A DNA stretch of 64,000 nt, taken from positions 248,001 to 312,000 of the forward strand of contig NZ_FNFE01000005.1 in NCBI RefSeq assembly GCF_900100335.1. The letters run 5' to 3'. Below are positions 17,513 through 26,791 of this stretch, in pieces (within the stretch, counting starts at the first letter, position 1; the number at the start of each line of letters is the position of its first letter). A program made the position numbers and the translations under genes. The notes under the pieces were generated by a model. The model was not told the origin of the DNA. It saw only the letters and a list, made by a program, of their open reading frames with translations, and did no database searches. Source of the DNA: Natronorubrum texcoconense (GTDB lineage: Archaea > Halobacteriota > Halobacteria > Halobacteriales > Natrialbaceae).

Positions 17513-17908
17513 TCAAATATTCTCCAGTGATTCGCGCAGGTCGTCGGGCACTTCGATGCCGCTGTCCCCGTCGAGCGGAACGCAGACGCGGTATTCGGTC
17601 CCCTCGAAGACGACATCGCTCTCGTGTGTTGCTCGATAGTTGAACTCGATGCTCGAGTCGCCAACGGTCGCGTCCAGTTCGATTTCGACCTCGTCGCCGC
17701 CGTTGACCTGACTCGTGAAGTCGAAGTCCATCGATACGAGGGGCAACCCCAGGCCGTATCGATCGTTGAGTTCCCAGTAGGGCCATCCGATCTCGTCCAT
17801 ACACATATCCGACGTCTCGTGGATCGCGTCGATCATCCGTGGATAGTGGGCGATACCAAACGGATCAGTGTCCGAAAATCGAACGGTCCAGGTGCGTGTA
17901 AAGCTCAT
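17513..17908 (-). CDS. hotdog-fold acyl-CoA thioesterase (4-hydroxybenzoyl-CoA thioesterase/YbgC type)
   Basis: 131 residues from the ATG at 17908; a TTG start at 17923 would add five. It begins SFTRTWTVRFSDTDPFGIAHYPRM. The D-x-D/FGIxHYPRM pattern, with Asp and His-Tyr, is the catalytic signature of 4-hydroxybenzoyl-CoA thioesterases. It would hydrolyse an aryl- or acyl-CoA to the free acid. Near a CoA ligase, an FAD hydroxylase and gentisate dioxygenase, release of gentisate or hydroxybenzoate from CoA is plausible. The distance (1.8 kb from the monooxygenase) keeps this an inference. Confidence 0.85.
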   Translation of the reverse strand: MSFTRTWTVRFSDTDPFGIAHYPRMIDAIHETSDMCMDEIGWPYWELNDRYGLGLPLVSMDFDFTSQVNGGDEVEIELDATVGDSSIEFNYRATHESDVVFEGTEYRVCVPLDGDSGIEVPDDLRESLENI

Positions 17909-17923
17909 GCGTTGGTGTTCCAA

Positions 17924-18388
17924 AACGAGTTCGCAGGTGTGATAAAGTTACTGCCGAACGGTGGGTCACTGGATGTAACACCCTTTAATTGAGATCGATG
18001 TGTCATCACAGTAGGTTGCAAGTGAGGAGTACAACAAGGATGTGATGGCAGTCATCGTACGAGTAGCCCTCACAGATGGCTGCTCGTACCGTCGACCGTT
18101 ACCCCCGTCGCCCGAACACCACACCGGGCGAATACCAGCGCTCGCTTTCGAGGTCGACGCTCCCCTCGCTGCGGGTCCGTTCGGAACAGACCGTCCGAGA
18201 GCCAGGTGCGAAGGCGGGTCTAACGGGAGTCGTGAACCGCTCGTGGACGCAGGAGAAAACGTCAACGTTACTTGTCCGTTTTGCGAACCGGAGACTGTGA
18301 CGCGATTTCAACGGAGCGGATCGAGCCCCCGAACGGGACCCCGTAGAGCTACCCACGGGACCCTCCACAGACACGAACTAATTCAGTT
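17924..18388. other. non-coding stretch upstream of the FAD/Fe-S oxidase
   Basis: 465 bases between divergent genes, so it should contain two promoters. I see no gene. TTTATC about 35 bases before the thioesterase ATG (minus strand) may be its TATA element; AACTAATTCAGTT immediately before 18389 is AT-rich. Confidence 0.5.
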
Positions 18389-21300
18389 ATGACTGCGACT
18401 CCCCCCACTTCGATCGAGGAGACCGACGCCGGGCCGGCGACCGACGAACGGGCCGGTTACGACTACGTTTCGGACGACGTCGAGCGACCAGAACTGGTCG
18501 CCGACCTTCGGAACAGGATCGCAGGCGACGTCCGGTTCGACACGTACACCCGTCAGCTGTACGCGACCGACGCCAGCGCGTACCAGGAGACGCCGATCGG
18601 CGTCGTCTTCCCGACGACGACCGAAGACGTCTCGAGCGCCGTTTCCTACTGCGCCGAACGCGGAATTCCCGTCCTCCCGCGGGGCGGCGGCACGAGCCTC
18701 GCCGGACAGGCGGTCAACGAGGCCGTCGTCCTCGATTTCACTCGCCACATGGACGACATCGTCTCGGTCGACCCGGACGAGCGGCGAGCGCGCGTCCAGT
18801 CGGGAGTCGTTCTCGAGGAACTCAACGAGACCCTCGCCGGCCACGGGCTGAAGTTCGCTCCCGATCCGGCCGCGGGGAACCGCAGCGTTATCGGTGGCGC
18901 GATTGGTAACAACTCGACGGGCGCTCACTCGCTGGTCTACGGAAAGACCGATGCCTACGTCGAGACCTGCGAGGTCGTCCTCGCCGACGGGACGGTCGCC
19001 ACGCTCGGCGAGATCGACGTCGATGAACTCCGAGCGCAGGCCGACCCCGACGGCGACCTCCTCGAGCGCGTCTCCGCCGAGGTCGTCCGCATCATCGACG
19101 ACGAGGCCGACGCGGTCCGTGATCGCTTCCCGAACCTGAAGCGAAACGTCTCCGGCTACAACCTCGATATGCTCGTCGCGGAGGCCGAGACCGGCACCGT
19201 GAACCTCGCACGCCTGCTCGCGGGCAGCGAGGGAACCCTCGCCGTCGTCACCGAAGCCGAGGTCTCTCTCGAGCCGGTCCCGGAAACGAAGGCCGTCTCC
19301 CTGCTGTTCTACGAGAGCGTTCTCGAGGCCGTGACGGACGTTCAGTACGTCCTCGAGCACGATCCGGCGGCAGTGGAGCTCATCGACGACGTGCTCATCG
19401 GACTGGCACGAAACACGGCGGACTTCGAGGAGGTCGCGTCTCTCGTCCCGGAGGACGCTGAAGCGGCGCTGCTGATCGAGTTCTACGCCGACGACGACGA
19501 GCACGGCCGAGAACAGACCGGTGGCCTCCTCTCCGACCGCGTGCCGGGAACCGAGAGCGCGGTCGCCTCGTCCGACGATCCAACGGACGTCGACGAGACC
19601 TTCGCCTTCGAGGGCCTCGAAGCCCACGCCGAGGCCGACCGCGAGCAGTTCTGGAAGCTGCGCAAGGCAGGCCTCCCGATTCTCCTCTCGCGGACCTCCG
19701 ACGAGAAGCACATCTCCTTCATGGAGGACTGTGCGATCCCGCCGGCACACCTGCCCGAGTTCGTCGAACGATTCCAGTCGCTGCTCGTCGAGAAGGGGCG
19801 GGACGTCGATGCGGCGTTCTACGCCCACGCGGGACCGGGTGTCCTCCACGTTCGCCCGCTGGTGAACACGAAGGCGGCCGACGACCGCGCGGACATGGTC
19901 GAGATCGCCGACGAAGTGACCGACATGGTCGTCGAGTTCGGCGGCTCCGTCTCGGGCGAACACGGCGACGGCCGCGCCCGGACCCAATGGAATCGCAAGC
20001 TCTACGGCGAGGAGCTCTGGGAGGCGTTCCGCGAACTGAAGACGGCGTTCGACCCCGACTGGCTGCTCAACCCCGGAAACGTCTGTGGCGACCACGACAT
20101 GACGGAGAACCTCCGGTACGACACCGACTACAGCCACGACGCCGGGTTCGATCCCGCACTCAACTGGGACAACGAGAACGGCATGCAGGGAATGGTCGAA
20201 CTCTGTCACGGCTGTGGCGGCTGCCGGGGCGACCAGGAGACCACCGGTGGCGTGATGTGTCCGACCTACCGCGCCGCCGAAGAAGAAGTCACCACCACTC
20301 GCGGCCGCGCGAACCTCCTCCGAAACGCGATGAGCGGCGAGTTGCCCGACGACCCGACCGACGACGAGTTCGTCGAGGAGGTCCTCGACCTCTGTATCGG
20401 CTGCAAGGGCTGTGCGCGGGACTGCCCGAGCGAAGTCGACATGGCCAAACTCAAGACCGAGGTCATGCACGAACGCCACCAGGAACACGGCGCGAGCCTC
20501 CGCGACAAACTCTTCGCGAACTTCGACCGGCTCGCACCGCTGGGCAGCGCCCTCGCTCCCCTCTCGAACCTCGCGCAGTCGCTGCCCGGCGCCGGAGTGA
20601 TCGGTGAGAAGACGGTCGGAATCGCCCGCGAACGGTCGCTGCCGGAGTTCCATCGCGAGACGGTCCAGGATTGGTTCGAGGCCCGCGGGGGCCCTCGCGT
20701 TCCCGAAGCCGAAGCCGAGCGGAAGGCAGTCTTCTTCGTAGACACCTACACGAACTACAGCCACCCCGACGTCGGCAAGGCGACGATTCGCGTCCTCGAG
20801 GCCGCCGGGGTCCACGTCGACGTCGCTCGACGGACCGACAGCGGTCGGCCGCCGCTCTCGAAGGGGTTCGTCGACAAGGCTCGTGAGACGATGCGGGCGA
20901 ACGTCGCCGAACTCGCACCCCGCATCGACGACGGTTGGGACGTCGTCCTCGCGGAACCCTCCGACGCGGTAATGTTCCAGTCGGACGCGCTCGACCTGCT
21001 CGGCGGCAGTAGCGTCGAGTCGGTTGCGGCGAACACGTACGGCGTCTCCGAGTACCTCGACACGTATCGGCTCGATGCGAACATCGACTGGGCGGCGCCG
21101 TCTGATTCGCTTGCCTACCACGGTCACTGCCACCAGAAGGCCACGAAGAAAGACCATCACGCGGTCGGCGTCCTTCGGCGCGCCGGCTACGCCGTCGATC
21201 CGTTGGACTCGGGCTGTTGTGGGATGGCCGGCTCCTTCGGCTACGAGGCCGAACACTACTCGCTGAGCCAGTCGATCGGCGACATCTTAGTCGACCAAAT

Positions 21301-21472
21301 CGACGACAGCGAGGCAACCGTCGTCACCGCGCCGGGGACCTCCTGTCGGACCCAACTCGGTGACAAGCGCGTCGAGCCCGTTCCCGCCGAGAGCGCGCTG
21401 GCCGGCAGCGATCTCGACAGGTCGGAGCCGCCGACCCCGATCGAACTACTCGCTTACGCACTGCCGCGATAG
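18389..21472 (+). CDS. FAD-linked oxidase/4Fe-4S fusion protein, D-lactate dehydrogenase-like
   Basis: 1027 residues with three parts. Residues about 30-270 form a PCMH-type FAD domain (PVLPRGGGTSLAGQAV, SVIGGAIGNNSTGAHS). Up to about 570 is the GlcD/Dld C-terminal domain (GSVSGEHGDGRART). The remainder has two 4Fe-4S motifs, CHGCGGC...CP and CIGCKGCARDCP, and one CCG-type cysteine motif (DSGCCGMAGSFGYE). This GlcD-GlcF-like fusion oxidises D-lactate, glycolate or 2-hydroxy acids and passes electrons to the respiratory chain. The substrate is not fixed by sequence. It is monocistronic, and nothing is missing from the expected domain order. Confidence 0.92.
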   Translation: MTATPPTSIEETDAGPATDERAGYDYVSDDVERPELVADLRNRIAGDVRFDTYTRQLYATDASAYQETPIGVVFPTTTEDVSSAVSYCAERGIPVLPRGGGTSLAGQAVNEAVVLDFTRHMDDIVSVDPDERRARVQSGVVLEELNETLAGHGLKFAPDPAAGNRSVIGGAIGNNSTGAHSLVYGKTDAYVETCEVVLADGTVATLGEIDVDELRAQADPDGDLLERVSAEVVRIIDDEADAVRDRFPNLKRNVSGYNLDMLVAEAETGTVNLARLLAGSEGTLAVVTEAEVSLEPVPETKAVSLLFYESVLEAVTDVQYVLEHDPAAVELIDDVLIGLARNTADFEEVASLVPEDAEAALLIEFYADDDEHGREQTGGLLSDRVPGTESAVASSDDPTDVDETFAFEGLEAHAEADREQFWKLRKAGLPILLSRTSDEKHISFMEDCAIPPAHLPEFVERFQSLLVEKGRDVDAAFYAHAGPGVLHVRPLVNTKAADDRADMVEIADEVTDMVVEFGGSVSGEHGDGRARTQWNRKLYGEELWEAFRELKTAFDPDWLLNPGNVCGDHDMTENLRYDTDYSHDAGFDPALNWDNENGMQGMVELCHGCGGCRGDQETTGGVMCPTYRAAEEEVTTTRGRANLLRNAMSGELPDDPTDDEFVEEVLDLCIGCKGCARDCPSEVDMAKLKTEVMHERHQEHGASLRDKLFANFDRLAPLGSALAPLSNLAQSLPGAGVIGEKTVGIARERSLPEFHRETVQDWFEARGGPRVPEAEAERKAVFFVDTYTNYSHPDVGKATIRVLEAAGVHVDVARRTDSGRPPLSKGFVDKARETMRANVAELAPRIDDGWDVVLAEPSDAVMFQSDALDLLGGSSVESVAANTYGVSEYLDTYRLDANIDWAAPSDSLAYHGHCHQKATKKDHHAVGVLRRAGYAVDPLDSGCCGMAGSFGYEAEHYSLSQSIGDILVDQIDDSEATVVTAPGTSCRTQLGDKRVEPVPAESALAGSDLDRSEPPTPIELLAYALPR

Positions 21473-22504
21473 CGGCCGACCATCGCGGCTCGAGCAGCGG
21501 TCTCGCTGTGACACGGCTCATCCCAACGGTGTACCCGATCGCACGTTGCCTGATCAGTCCGTGGGCGACGGTGTCAACTGATACTCGAGACGACAGTAGA
21601 GCGCACAACACGGTGCCCCACGGCTGTTCACAGTATCTGTAACACCGTTTCCCGGCCAGAAGAGGTGAGTGACTCCCCACGTAGTCTCGAGTGCGCTGCT
21701 CCGTCTTGCTCCCTGTCTCAACCGAAGGTGGGAATCACTCAATAGATTCGGTTCGAAGGCGATCGGCTCACGGGACTCGTGGACGTCCTCGGCGTACTTC
21801 GCACACACCTACGTCCCTCCTGATCCGGCGATTCGGGCCGTCTCGCCCGTCCTGTCTGGAAACTACGTCCGCAGTGAAACGTAGTTTCTTGAACAGCGGT
21901 GGGAATCGAAGAGGGAGCGCACCGATCCAACGTTCCTCATGAGGTACAAATCGAACCGGTCTTGTTTACGATCTACTATAAAAACAGTATTGGTGTTTAT
22001 ATTATTGGCAATATCTTGACCAGAGCCGTTCTCTGACATCGACTTCACAGTACTCCATTTGAACCAGACTATATTGTATAGCCATTTAACGACCCTGAAA
22101 GGGTGATTTCTTGAGATAGTGGGTCGCCTCTCATAGCCGTCAACGGATGAAATCTGACATTCTTGCCATTTCTCGCCCACATAGGGCAGAATGAGATTGT
22201 AATAGAGATATAAGAAAATTGTATGACAACTAGATAGATGTTTCAGCAATTGTTTCGGAAGAATTCTCTCGAGGTTATGCATCCTGCGACCCACAATACA
22301 AAACTATTAATATATTTTATTCGAATGAGAGTGATTATTCTAAGAATCCGTTGGACGCCGTCAAGCCAGTCTAGATTCGGCTCCAGTCCACCCATCCAAA
22401 CGTACCGTTGAACGAGACCGGTATCCCAGATATCCATATCATATGTACGGCGGTCGTGAGATATCGGGTACTCTTTTTACAGTGCATCCCCACGAACAAT
22501 TACA
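21473..22504. other. 1-kb gene-free stretch, right half unusually AT-rich
   Basis: No gene can be supported. The left half (to about 21950) has normal GC. The right half (about 21960-22440) is clearly AT-rich, with runs such as TATTAATATATTTTATT. A minus-strand open frame across it (21863-22294) is rich in Lys, Asn, Ile and Cys and has no recognisable domain. This is typical of haloarchaeal low-GC islands left by mobile elements, but no terminal repeats or transposase remnant was identified. Confidence 0.55.
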
Positions 22505-23050
22505 ATGGATGAAGACGATTCCTTCGACGTTTCTCCGCGCGATATCGCCATTCTGAAAGCAAGAGTTGATCATCCAACCTCGTCCACGCGAGAACTCAGT
22601 CGGATCCTCGAGGAAGAGTACGGTATCACGCTCTCTCACAATCGGATCAACGAGATTCTGCGGACGATGTCCGAACAGGAAATCTTTCGGGAAACGATCC
22701 TTCCGAACCGAGAAATATTCCGACACTACCTGTTCCGTATTTCGTTTAACTTCCCGAACTTCGAGGACAACTGGCGGGACTGTTACGATGCGCTCCAGAG
22801 TGATCCCCACGTACTGATGTTCTTTACCGCGGACAGCAACTACCAGTGGCACGCGATTTCACAGTTCCGAACGGATGATGAGATGGAACGATGGGTCCAC
22901 AATTTCTTTAAGGAGCACGGGAACCTCATTTCGGAGTTCCACAACACTATGCTTCATAGCGTTCACAAATTCCAAACGGAAGCGGCCGTCTTCGATACCA
23001 TTCTCGCGGAAACCGAAGAAGGACGACAGTATCTGGAGCACGACGAGTAA
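22505..23050 (+). CDS. Lrp/AsnC-like winged-helix transcriptional regulator
   Basis: 181 residues. An N-terminal winged helix (about residues 10-65: SPRDIAILKARVDHPTSS, then ELSRILEEEYGI and HNRINEILRTM) is followed by an AsnC/RAM-like alpha-beta domain that includes DPHVLMFFTADSNYQW. Acidic halophile composition supports expression. It lies in an AT-rich neighbourhood with TTTTTACA about 25 bases upstream as a TATA candidate. The target is unknown; the nearest downstream material is a pseudogene. Confidence 0.8.
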   Translation: MDEDDSFDVSPRDIAILKARVDHPTSSTRELSRILEEEYGITLSHNRINEILRTMSEQEIFRETILPNREIFRHYLFRISFNFPNFEDNWRDCYDALQSDPHVLMFFTADSNYQWHAISQFRTDDEMERWVHNFFKEHGNLISEFHNTMLHSVHKFQTEAAVFDTILAETEEGRQYLEHDE

Positions 23051-23131
23051 CTGTGTTAAAAATAGATCGGTAGCCGATTGTTTATCTTCGATAAGAGCTA
23101 CCCCTTTGCTAGTTATAGTACATTTCCGACT

Positions 23132-23650
23132 ATGAGTCTGTATGGAGTAAGTGATCTCTTCGATGCGACCGGAATTCGGAGACGCCGATCGCCGCATACA
23201 AAGCCGATAGCGAGGACCTGATCGAGTGCGTCCAATCTCACACCGGTGCGCCGATTCAGCACCCCGCGACTTCCGAAGAGACCCTCGCCAGTGAGAGAGT
23301 TGTTTTCGTAGAGTTGGTGGCCGAACTTCTAGATGTCTGCCGTACGATCGCGGACACGCCGATCCCCGCTGGGAAAACGCGGCGTAGTCACCGTTCAGGC
23401 CGGCCGGAGCATTGTTGACACCAAACTCATCGAGTGCGGTGTCGAGTTTCCCAAGCTACACGATGAAACGCATGAACGCATCGGCGACCTCCTGCAAGAG
23501 ATCACCTACACGGAGAACTCGGTCGACGTCGGCCGCCTGCTGCCCCGAGTTCGGTCAGGTCATCGGCGCCGTCAACCGCGGCGACAACGTCGACTTCGTC
23601 AACAATATCTACGAGGATTCACTCGGCAATCCCATTGCGGAACTGGAGAT
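23132..23650 (+). pseudogene. decayed ADP-forming acyl-CoA synthetase alpha subunit
   Basis: Aligning by eye with the intact alpha subunit at 8952 reveals a wreck. The first ~16 codons match (VSDLFDATGI versus VTDLFDPRGI). About 215 residues are then missing, and after a frame change PIAAYKADSEDL...QSHTGA matches residues 232-253 of the intact copy, including the His motif. A second frame change precedes GVVTVQAG and ECGVEFPKLHDETHE, and a third precedes PEFGQVIGAVNRGDNVDF and YEDSLGNP, which match PEFGDVVAAVARDDNID and YEGGLGYP. The sequence stops abruptly at about 23650, where a different dead gene begins on the other strand. Confidence 0.85.
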
Positions 23651-23796
23651 CTCTCGTGTCGCGCCATCACGAATTCGATGTCGTCGCGCTCGCCGATGGA
23701 CTCGTTCAACGGGAGCGTCTGCTTGCTTGGAATGCCGAACAGGGTGTCGATCCCGTTCGTCGCCGGGCGATCGATGACGGCTTCGTTACTTCGCAT
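23650..23796 (-). pseudogene. 5' fragment of a thiamine-diphosphate enzyme gene
   Basis: The ATG at 23796 opens a frame whose first ~48 codons read NEAVIDRPATNGIDTLFGIP, then KQTLPLNESIGERDDIEFV and MARHE. This is the start of acetolactate-synthase-like TPP enzymes, with the pyrimidine-binding half of the fold. After that the sequence is unrelated and the frame ends within 17 codons. The start overlaps the aminotransferase stop (23786) by 11 bases, showing the two were once one operon. The rest of the gene (about 500 codons) is gone. Confidence 0.8.
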
Positions 23797-25129
23797 ACTG
23801 TCCCGTATTCGCCGACGTAACCGGTGCGACCGTGGCGATCGCGTCTTCTAAGAGTTCGCCGGCGATGGCGAGTTCGCGGTCTCTGACGTCGAGCGGCGGG
23901 AGCAGTCGAAGCGACTTCCGTCCGCAGCCGAGCGTGAGCAGGCCGCGCTGGAGCGCCGCCTCCATCACGTCGTCGCGATGCTCCGCGGTGTCGAACTCGA
24001 TCGCGGCCATGAGACCGAGCCCGCGGACGTCCTCGACGACGGCGTCGTACTCGTCCTGCATGGCGGTTAGTCGCTCGAGGAGGGCCGCACCTTTCTGCGC
24101 CGCGTTGGCCATCAGGTTGTGGTCCTCGATCGCGGCGAGCGTCAGCGCCCCCTGCATGGACGCGATGACGTCACCGGCGCCCCACGTCGAAGAGATGCGG
24201 GCGGTCTCGTCGGGGAAGAGCTCCGCCCGACCGATCGTCGCGCCGACGCGGAGCGCCTTGGCCGACGTGATGATGTCGGGATCGAACGCGAAGTGGTCCG
24301 AGGCCCACATCTCCCCGGTCCGTCCGACACCGCTCTGGATCTCGTCGGCGATCAGCGGAATGTCGTACTCGGTGCAGAGCTCGTCGACGGCGGCCATAAA
24401 CTCCGCGCTGGGAACGCGGTAGCCGCCCTCGCCTTGCACTGGCTCGAGAATCAGGAACGCGACCTGTTCGGCGGGGATGTGGCCGTGTTTGGGGTCGAGT
24501 TTCTCCCGGAGGCGTTCGACGCCGGCAAGGTTGTGAGGGACGTCGTGAATGCCGCTGAGTTCGGGAAAGTCGCGCCGGTGGACCGACTTCGAGCGGTTCA
24601 GCGAGAGGGCCCCGAGCGTTCGGCCGTGGAACGCCCCCTCGAACGTCAGCCCGTACTTCGGCTGCTCGCAGTGATCGTAACAGATCTTCATCGCGTTCTC
24701 GACGGCCTCCGCCCCGGAGTTCGAGAGGAACACGGTGTCCATGTCGTACTGACTGGTGATATCGGTCAGCGTGTTCATGAGGTGGGCGGGCCCCGGCAGT
24801 TCGCTCTCCTCCGGCGGGCCGCCGGTGCTGATGTAGAAGTCCTGGCCGGCGATTTTCAGCGGATCGACGAGGTCGAACTCACGGAGTTTGTCCATCAGCA
24901 TCGGGTTGTTGTACCCGAGCGGGGCGGCGGCGACGTGGCTCGTGAAGTCGAGCAGGACGTTGCCGTCGGCGTCCGTACAGAAGGGACCTTCCGCGTCAGC
25001 AGTGATATCCCAGACGAAGTCGTAGACGTAGGTCGTCTTCGCTGCAGCCTGGTGGTGGTACTCGATCGACTCGGACGCGACGGGCCCTGGAAGTTGCTCT
25101 ACGGTCGGCTCTGCGGTCTCGCGGTCCAT
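23786..25129 (-). CDS. class III aminotransferase (ornithine/GABA/lysine transaminase-like)
   Basis: 447 residues, a complete PLP fold-type I enzyme. SGAEAVENAMKICYDH forms the cofactor phosphate site, LIADEIQSGVGRTGEMWA carries the Asp that contacts the pyridine nitrogen, and Lys in TSAKAL forms the Schiff base. STWGAGD resembles L-lysine 6-aminotransferases. An omega-amino acid or lysine-type substrate is likely but unproven. A CTTAAGTA box (25151-25159) gives a leaderless promoter. It formerly continued into a TPP enzyme, now a fragment. The divergently spaced IclR gene at 25228 is on the same strand upstream. Confidence 0.88.
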   Translation of the reverse strand: MDRETAEPTVEQLPGPVASESIEYHHQAAAKTTYVYDFVWDITADAEGPFCTDADGNVLLDFTSHVAAAPLGYNNPMLMDKLREFDLVDPLKIAGQDFYISTGGPPEESELPGPAHLMNTLTDITSQYDMDTVFLSNSGAEAVENAMKICYDHCEQPKYGLTFEGAFHGRTLGALSLNRSKSVHRRDFPELSGIHDVPHNLAGVERLREKLDPKHGHIPAEQVAFLILEPVQGEGGYRVPSAEFMAAVDELCTEYDIPLIADEIQSGVGRTGEMWASDHFAFDPDIITSAKALRVGATIGRAELFPDETARISSTWGAGDVIASMQGALTLAAIEDHNLMANAAQKGAALLERLTAMQDEYDAVVEDVRGLGLMAAIEFDTAEHRDDVMEAALQRGLLTLGCGRKSLRLLPPLDVRDRELAIAGELLEDAIATVAPVTSANTGQYAK

Positions 25130-25150
25130 ACGGAAATGTGACCGTCACTG

Positions 25151-25159
25151 TACTTAAGC
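25151..25159 (-). promoter_or_regulatory. TATA box of the class III aminotransferase gene
   Basis: GCTTAAGTA on the minus strand lies about 22 bases before the ATG at 25129. This is the same core as the TATA boxes of both IclR genes. Confidence 0.6.
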
Positions 25160-25227
25160 AATTACCTTCATAAATAGGGCCCTCGGTGGAAGTCACGACG
25201 GCGACACGATCCCCGACGGGCGGTCAC

Positions 25228-26028
25228 TCACCGATCGATCTGTGCGGTCTCGAGGTTCACTTCGATCAAATTCGCGGCCTCGATGACGCGTTTCGGCATT
25301 GTCGAGCGGAACCTATCGTCCGAAAGCCGGCTCGTGGGCGCCGTCACGCTCACCGCGCCGACGACGGTCTCGTCCGAATCGAGGATCGGCGCGCCGACGG
25401 CCCGCATGCCGCGGATCTCCTCCTCGTCGTTGAGCGCGTAGCCGCGCTCGCGGATCTCGGCGAGCGTCTCGCGGAGCGTGGGTGCGTCCGTGATCGTGTT
25501 TTTCGTCTGCCCTTCGAACTCGTGTGCCTCGAGAATCGCGTCGCGCCGATCCGACGGGAGGTGGGCGAGGATCGCCTTGCCGGCCGCGGTGTCGTGGAAG
25601 TACTGCGGCGTCTCGCGCATGCGAAGATGGTAGTCCTTCGCGATGGCGCGGTCCCCGTGGCTCTCGTACAGCACGGCGATCCGATTTCGCTCCTCGGCGA
25701 TCAGGTGGACGTACTCGCCGGTTCGATCCGCGAGGTCGTCGATCACGTCGTGACCGGCTACGTACAGGCCCGTTTCGTTCCGGACGTGCTCGCCGAGGGC
25801 AATGAACCGAAAGCTGAGTCGATACTCCCCCTCCCGTTTCGTCACGAATCCGGAGTCGACGAGCGTCTGCAGGTACGTGTAGACGGTTCCTTTCGTCAGA
25901 TCGATCTCCGCCGAGATCTCCGCGAGCGTCCCGCCTTGCAGCCGTTTGACGACGTCGATGATGTCGGAGCCCGTTCGCACCGATTTGATCCGTCTCGGTT
26001 CGGTTTCCCCGTCGGGATCGGGTGTCAT
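25228..26028 (-). CDS. IclR family transcriptional regulator
   Basis: 266 residues. The winged helix (about 15-80) includes GGTLAEISAEIDLTKGTVYTYL. The effector domain has FHDTAAGKAILAHLP and VGAPILDSDETVVGAVSVTA, the normal IclR pocket architecture. It is related to, but distinct from, the IclR protein at 6490. It lies 98 bases upstream of the aminotransferase on the same strand, so it may read into or regulate that gene. A TATA box ATACTTAAGT (26051-26060, minus strand) precedes it. Confidence 0.92.
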   Translation of the reverse strand: MTPDPDGETEPRRIKSVRTGSDIIDVVKRLQGGTLAEISAEIDLTKGTVYTYLQTLVDSGFVTKREGEYRLSFRFIALGEHVRNETGLYVAGHDVIDDLADRTGEYVHLIAEERNRIAVLYESHGDRAIAKDYHLRMRETPQYFHDTAAGKAILAHLPSDRRDAILEAHEFEGQTKNTITDAPTLRETLAEIRERGYALNDEEEIRGMRAVGAPILDSDETVVGAVSVTAPTSRLSDDRFRSTMPKRVIEAANLIEVNLETAQIDR

Positions 26029-26791
26029 ATACGATGATACTGTACGCGGAACTTAAGTATTTGCAATGATCAAACATCGCTCGCCGAAACCGGCCGCGTC
26101 GCGTTCCAACTCAGACTGGCACAATCGGCGTATCAATCAGAACCGCGTCTAAGAAAAAGACGTGGAGAGGAGAACTACTGCCCCGATATCGCGTCAGTGG
26201 TACTCTCACACTCCGATCGAACTCGGTGATGCGGCTAACGACGCGCAGTATCACACTGCCCAGCACTGTCAGATCAGCCGACTAATGTTTGATAGTTACA
26301 AACATACTGCAACAGGTGTTACAGATTACATTCGTATGTCTGTAACGAATTGTGGAAGATGACCAATCGCCACAACCGATCGACCAATATTAATAGACGC
26401 TCATACACTCAATACGTTTTATCGCCCAACGTATCAACTTTACACATAAAATAGAGTGAGAATGTCCAGCTCGAGATCCACTGCGACGTCGCCGGGTTAA
26501 CGTCGCGGATTTCAAATCGCGGTGAGAAGAGCGGGCCGTTCTACCAGTCAAACCGGTTGTAACCGATTATACGAGCCGATGTCTGCTTCGCGTGACAGCC
26601 GATTTCAGCCACACCCACATTCTCATATATCAAATGTACGCACGAGTAGTACTACCATGCGACGAACCGAGTCAGGACTCACGACGGTAGGAAACATGGG
26701 GTCGGACGCGATAGTTACATTCGACACGCTCACCGAACTGGCGTTCCGAACGGAGACGGGCGTCACCGCAGACTGGCGAAACTCGGTGTGG
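26029..26791. other. non-coding stretch with an inverted repeat
   Basis: 763 bases with no supportable gene. The first 500 bases are A/T-rich, with ATATTAATAGACGC and CATAAAATAG. The inverted repeat at 26318-26346 is the main structure. An open plus-strand frame from 26657 runs antisense into the deacylase gene and is not credible. Confidence 0.55.
26318..26346. repeat. perfect inverted repeat GTTACAGA / TCTGTAAC
   Basis: Eight-base arms (26318-26325 and 26339-26346) are separated by 13 bases. A further GTTACA stands at 26295-26300. The arm spacing is about two helical turns centre to centre, as for a dimeric regulator. It is about 290 bases upstream of the IclR gene. GTTACA words also recur in the 16-kb non-coding region. 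Confidence 0.4.

Noticed and set aside
18383-21256. A 957-codon open frame antisense to the D-lactate dehydrogenase-like gene
   Set aside because: High GC and codon bias create long antisense frames. Its product is rich in Arg/Val/Gly with no domain, while the plus-strand protein has clear FAD and Fe-S motifs.
21863-22294. A 143-codon minus-strand frame in the AT-rich island
   Set aside because: Composition unlike haloarchaeal proteins and no recognisable motif; cannot be supported as a gene, though a foreign remnant is possible.
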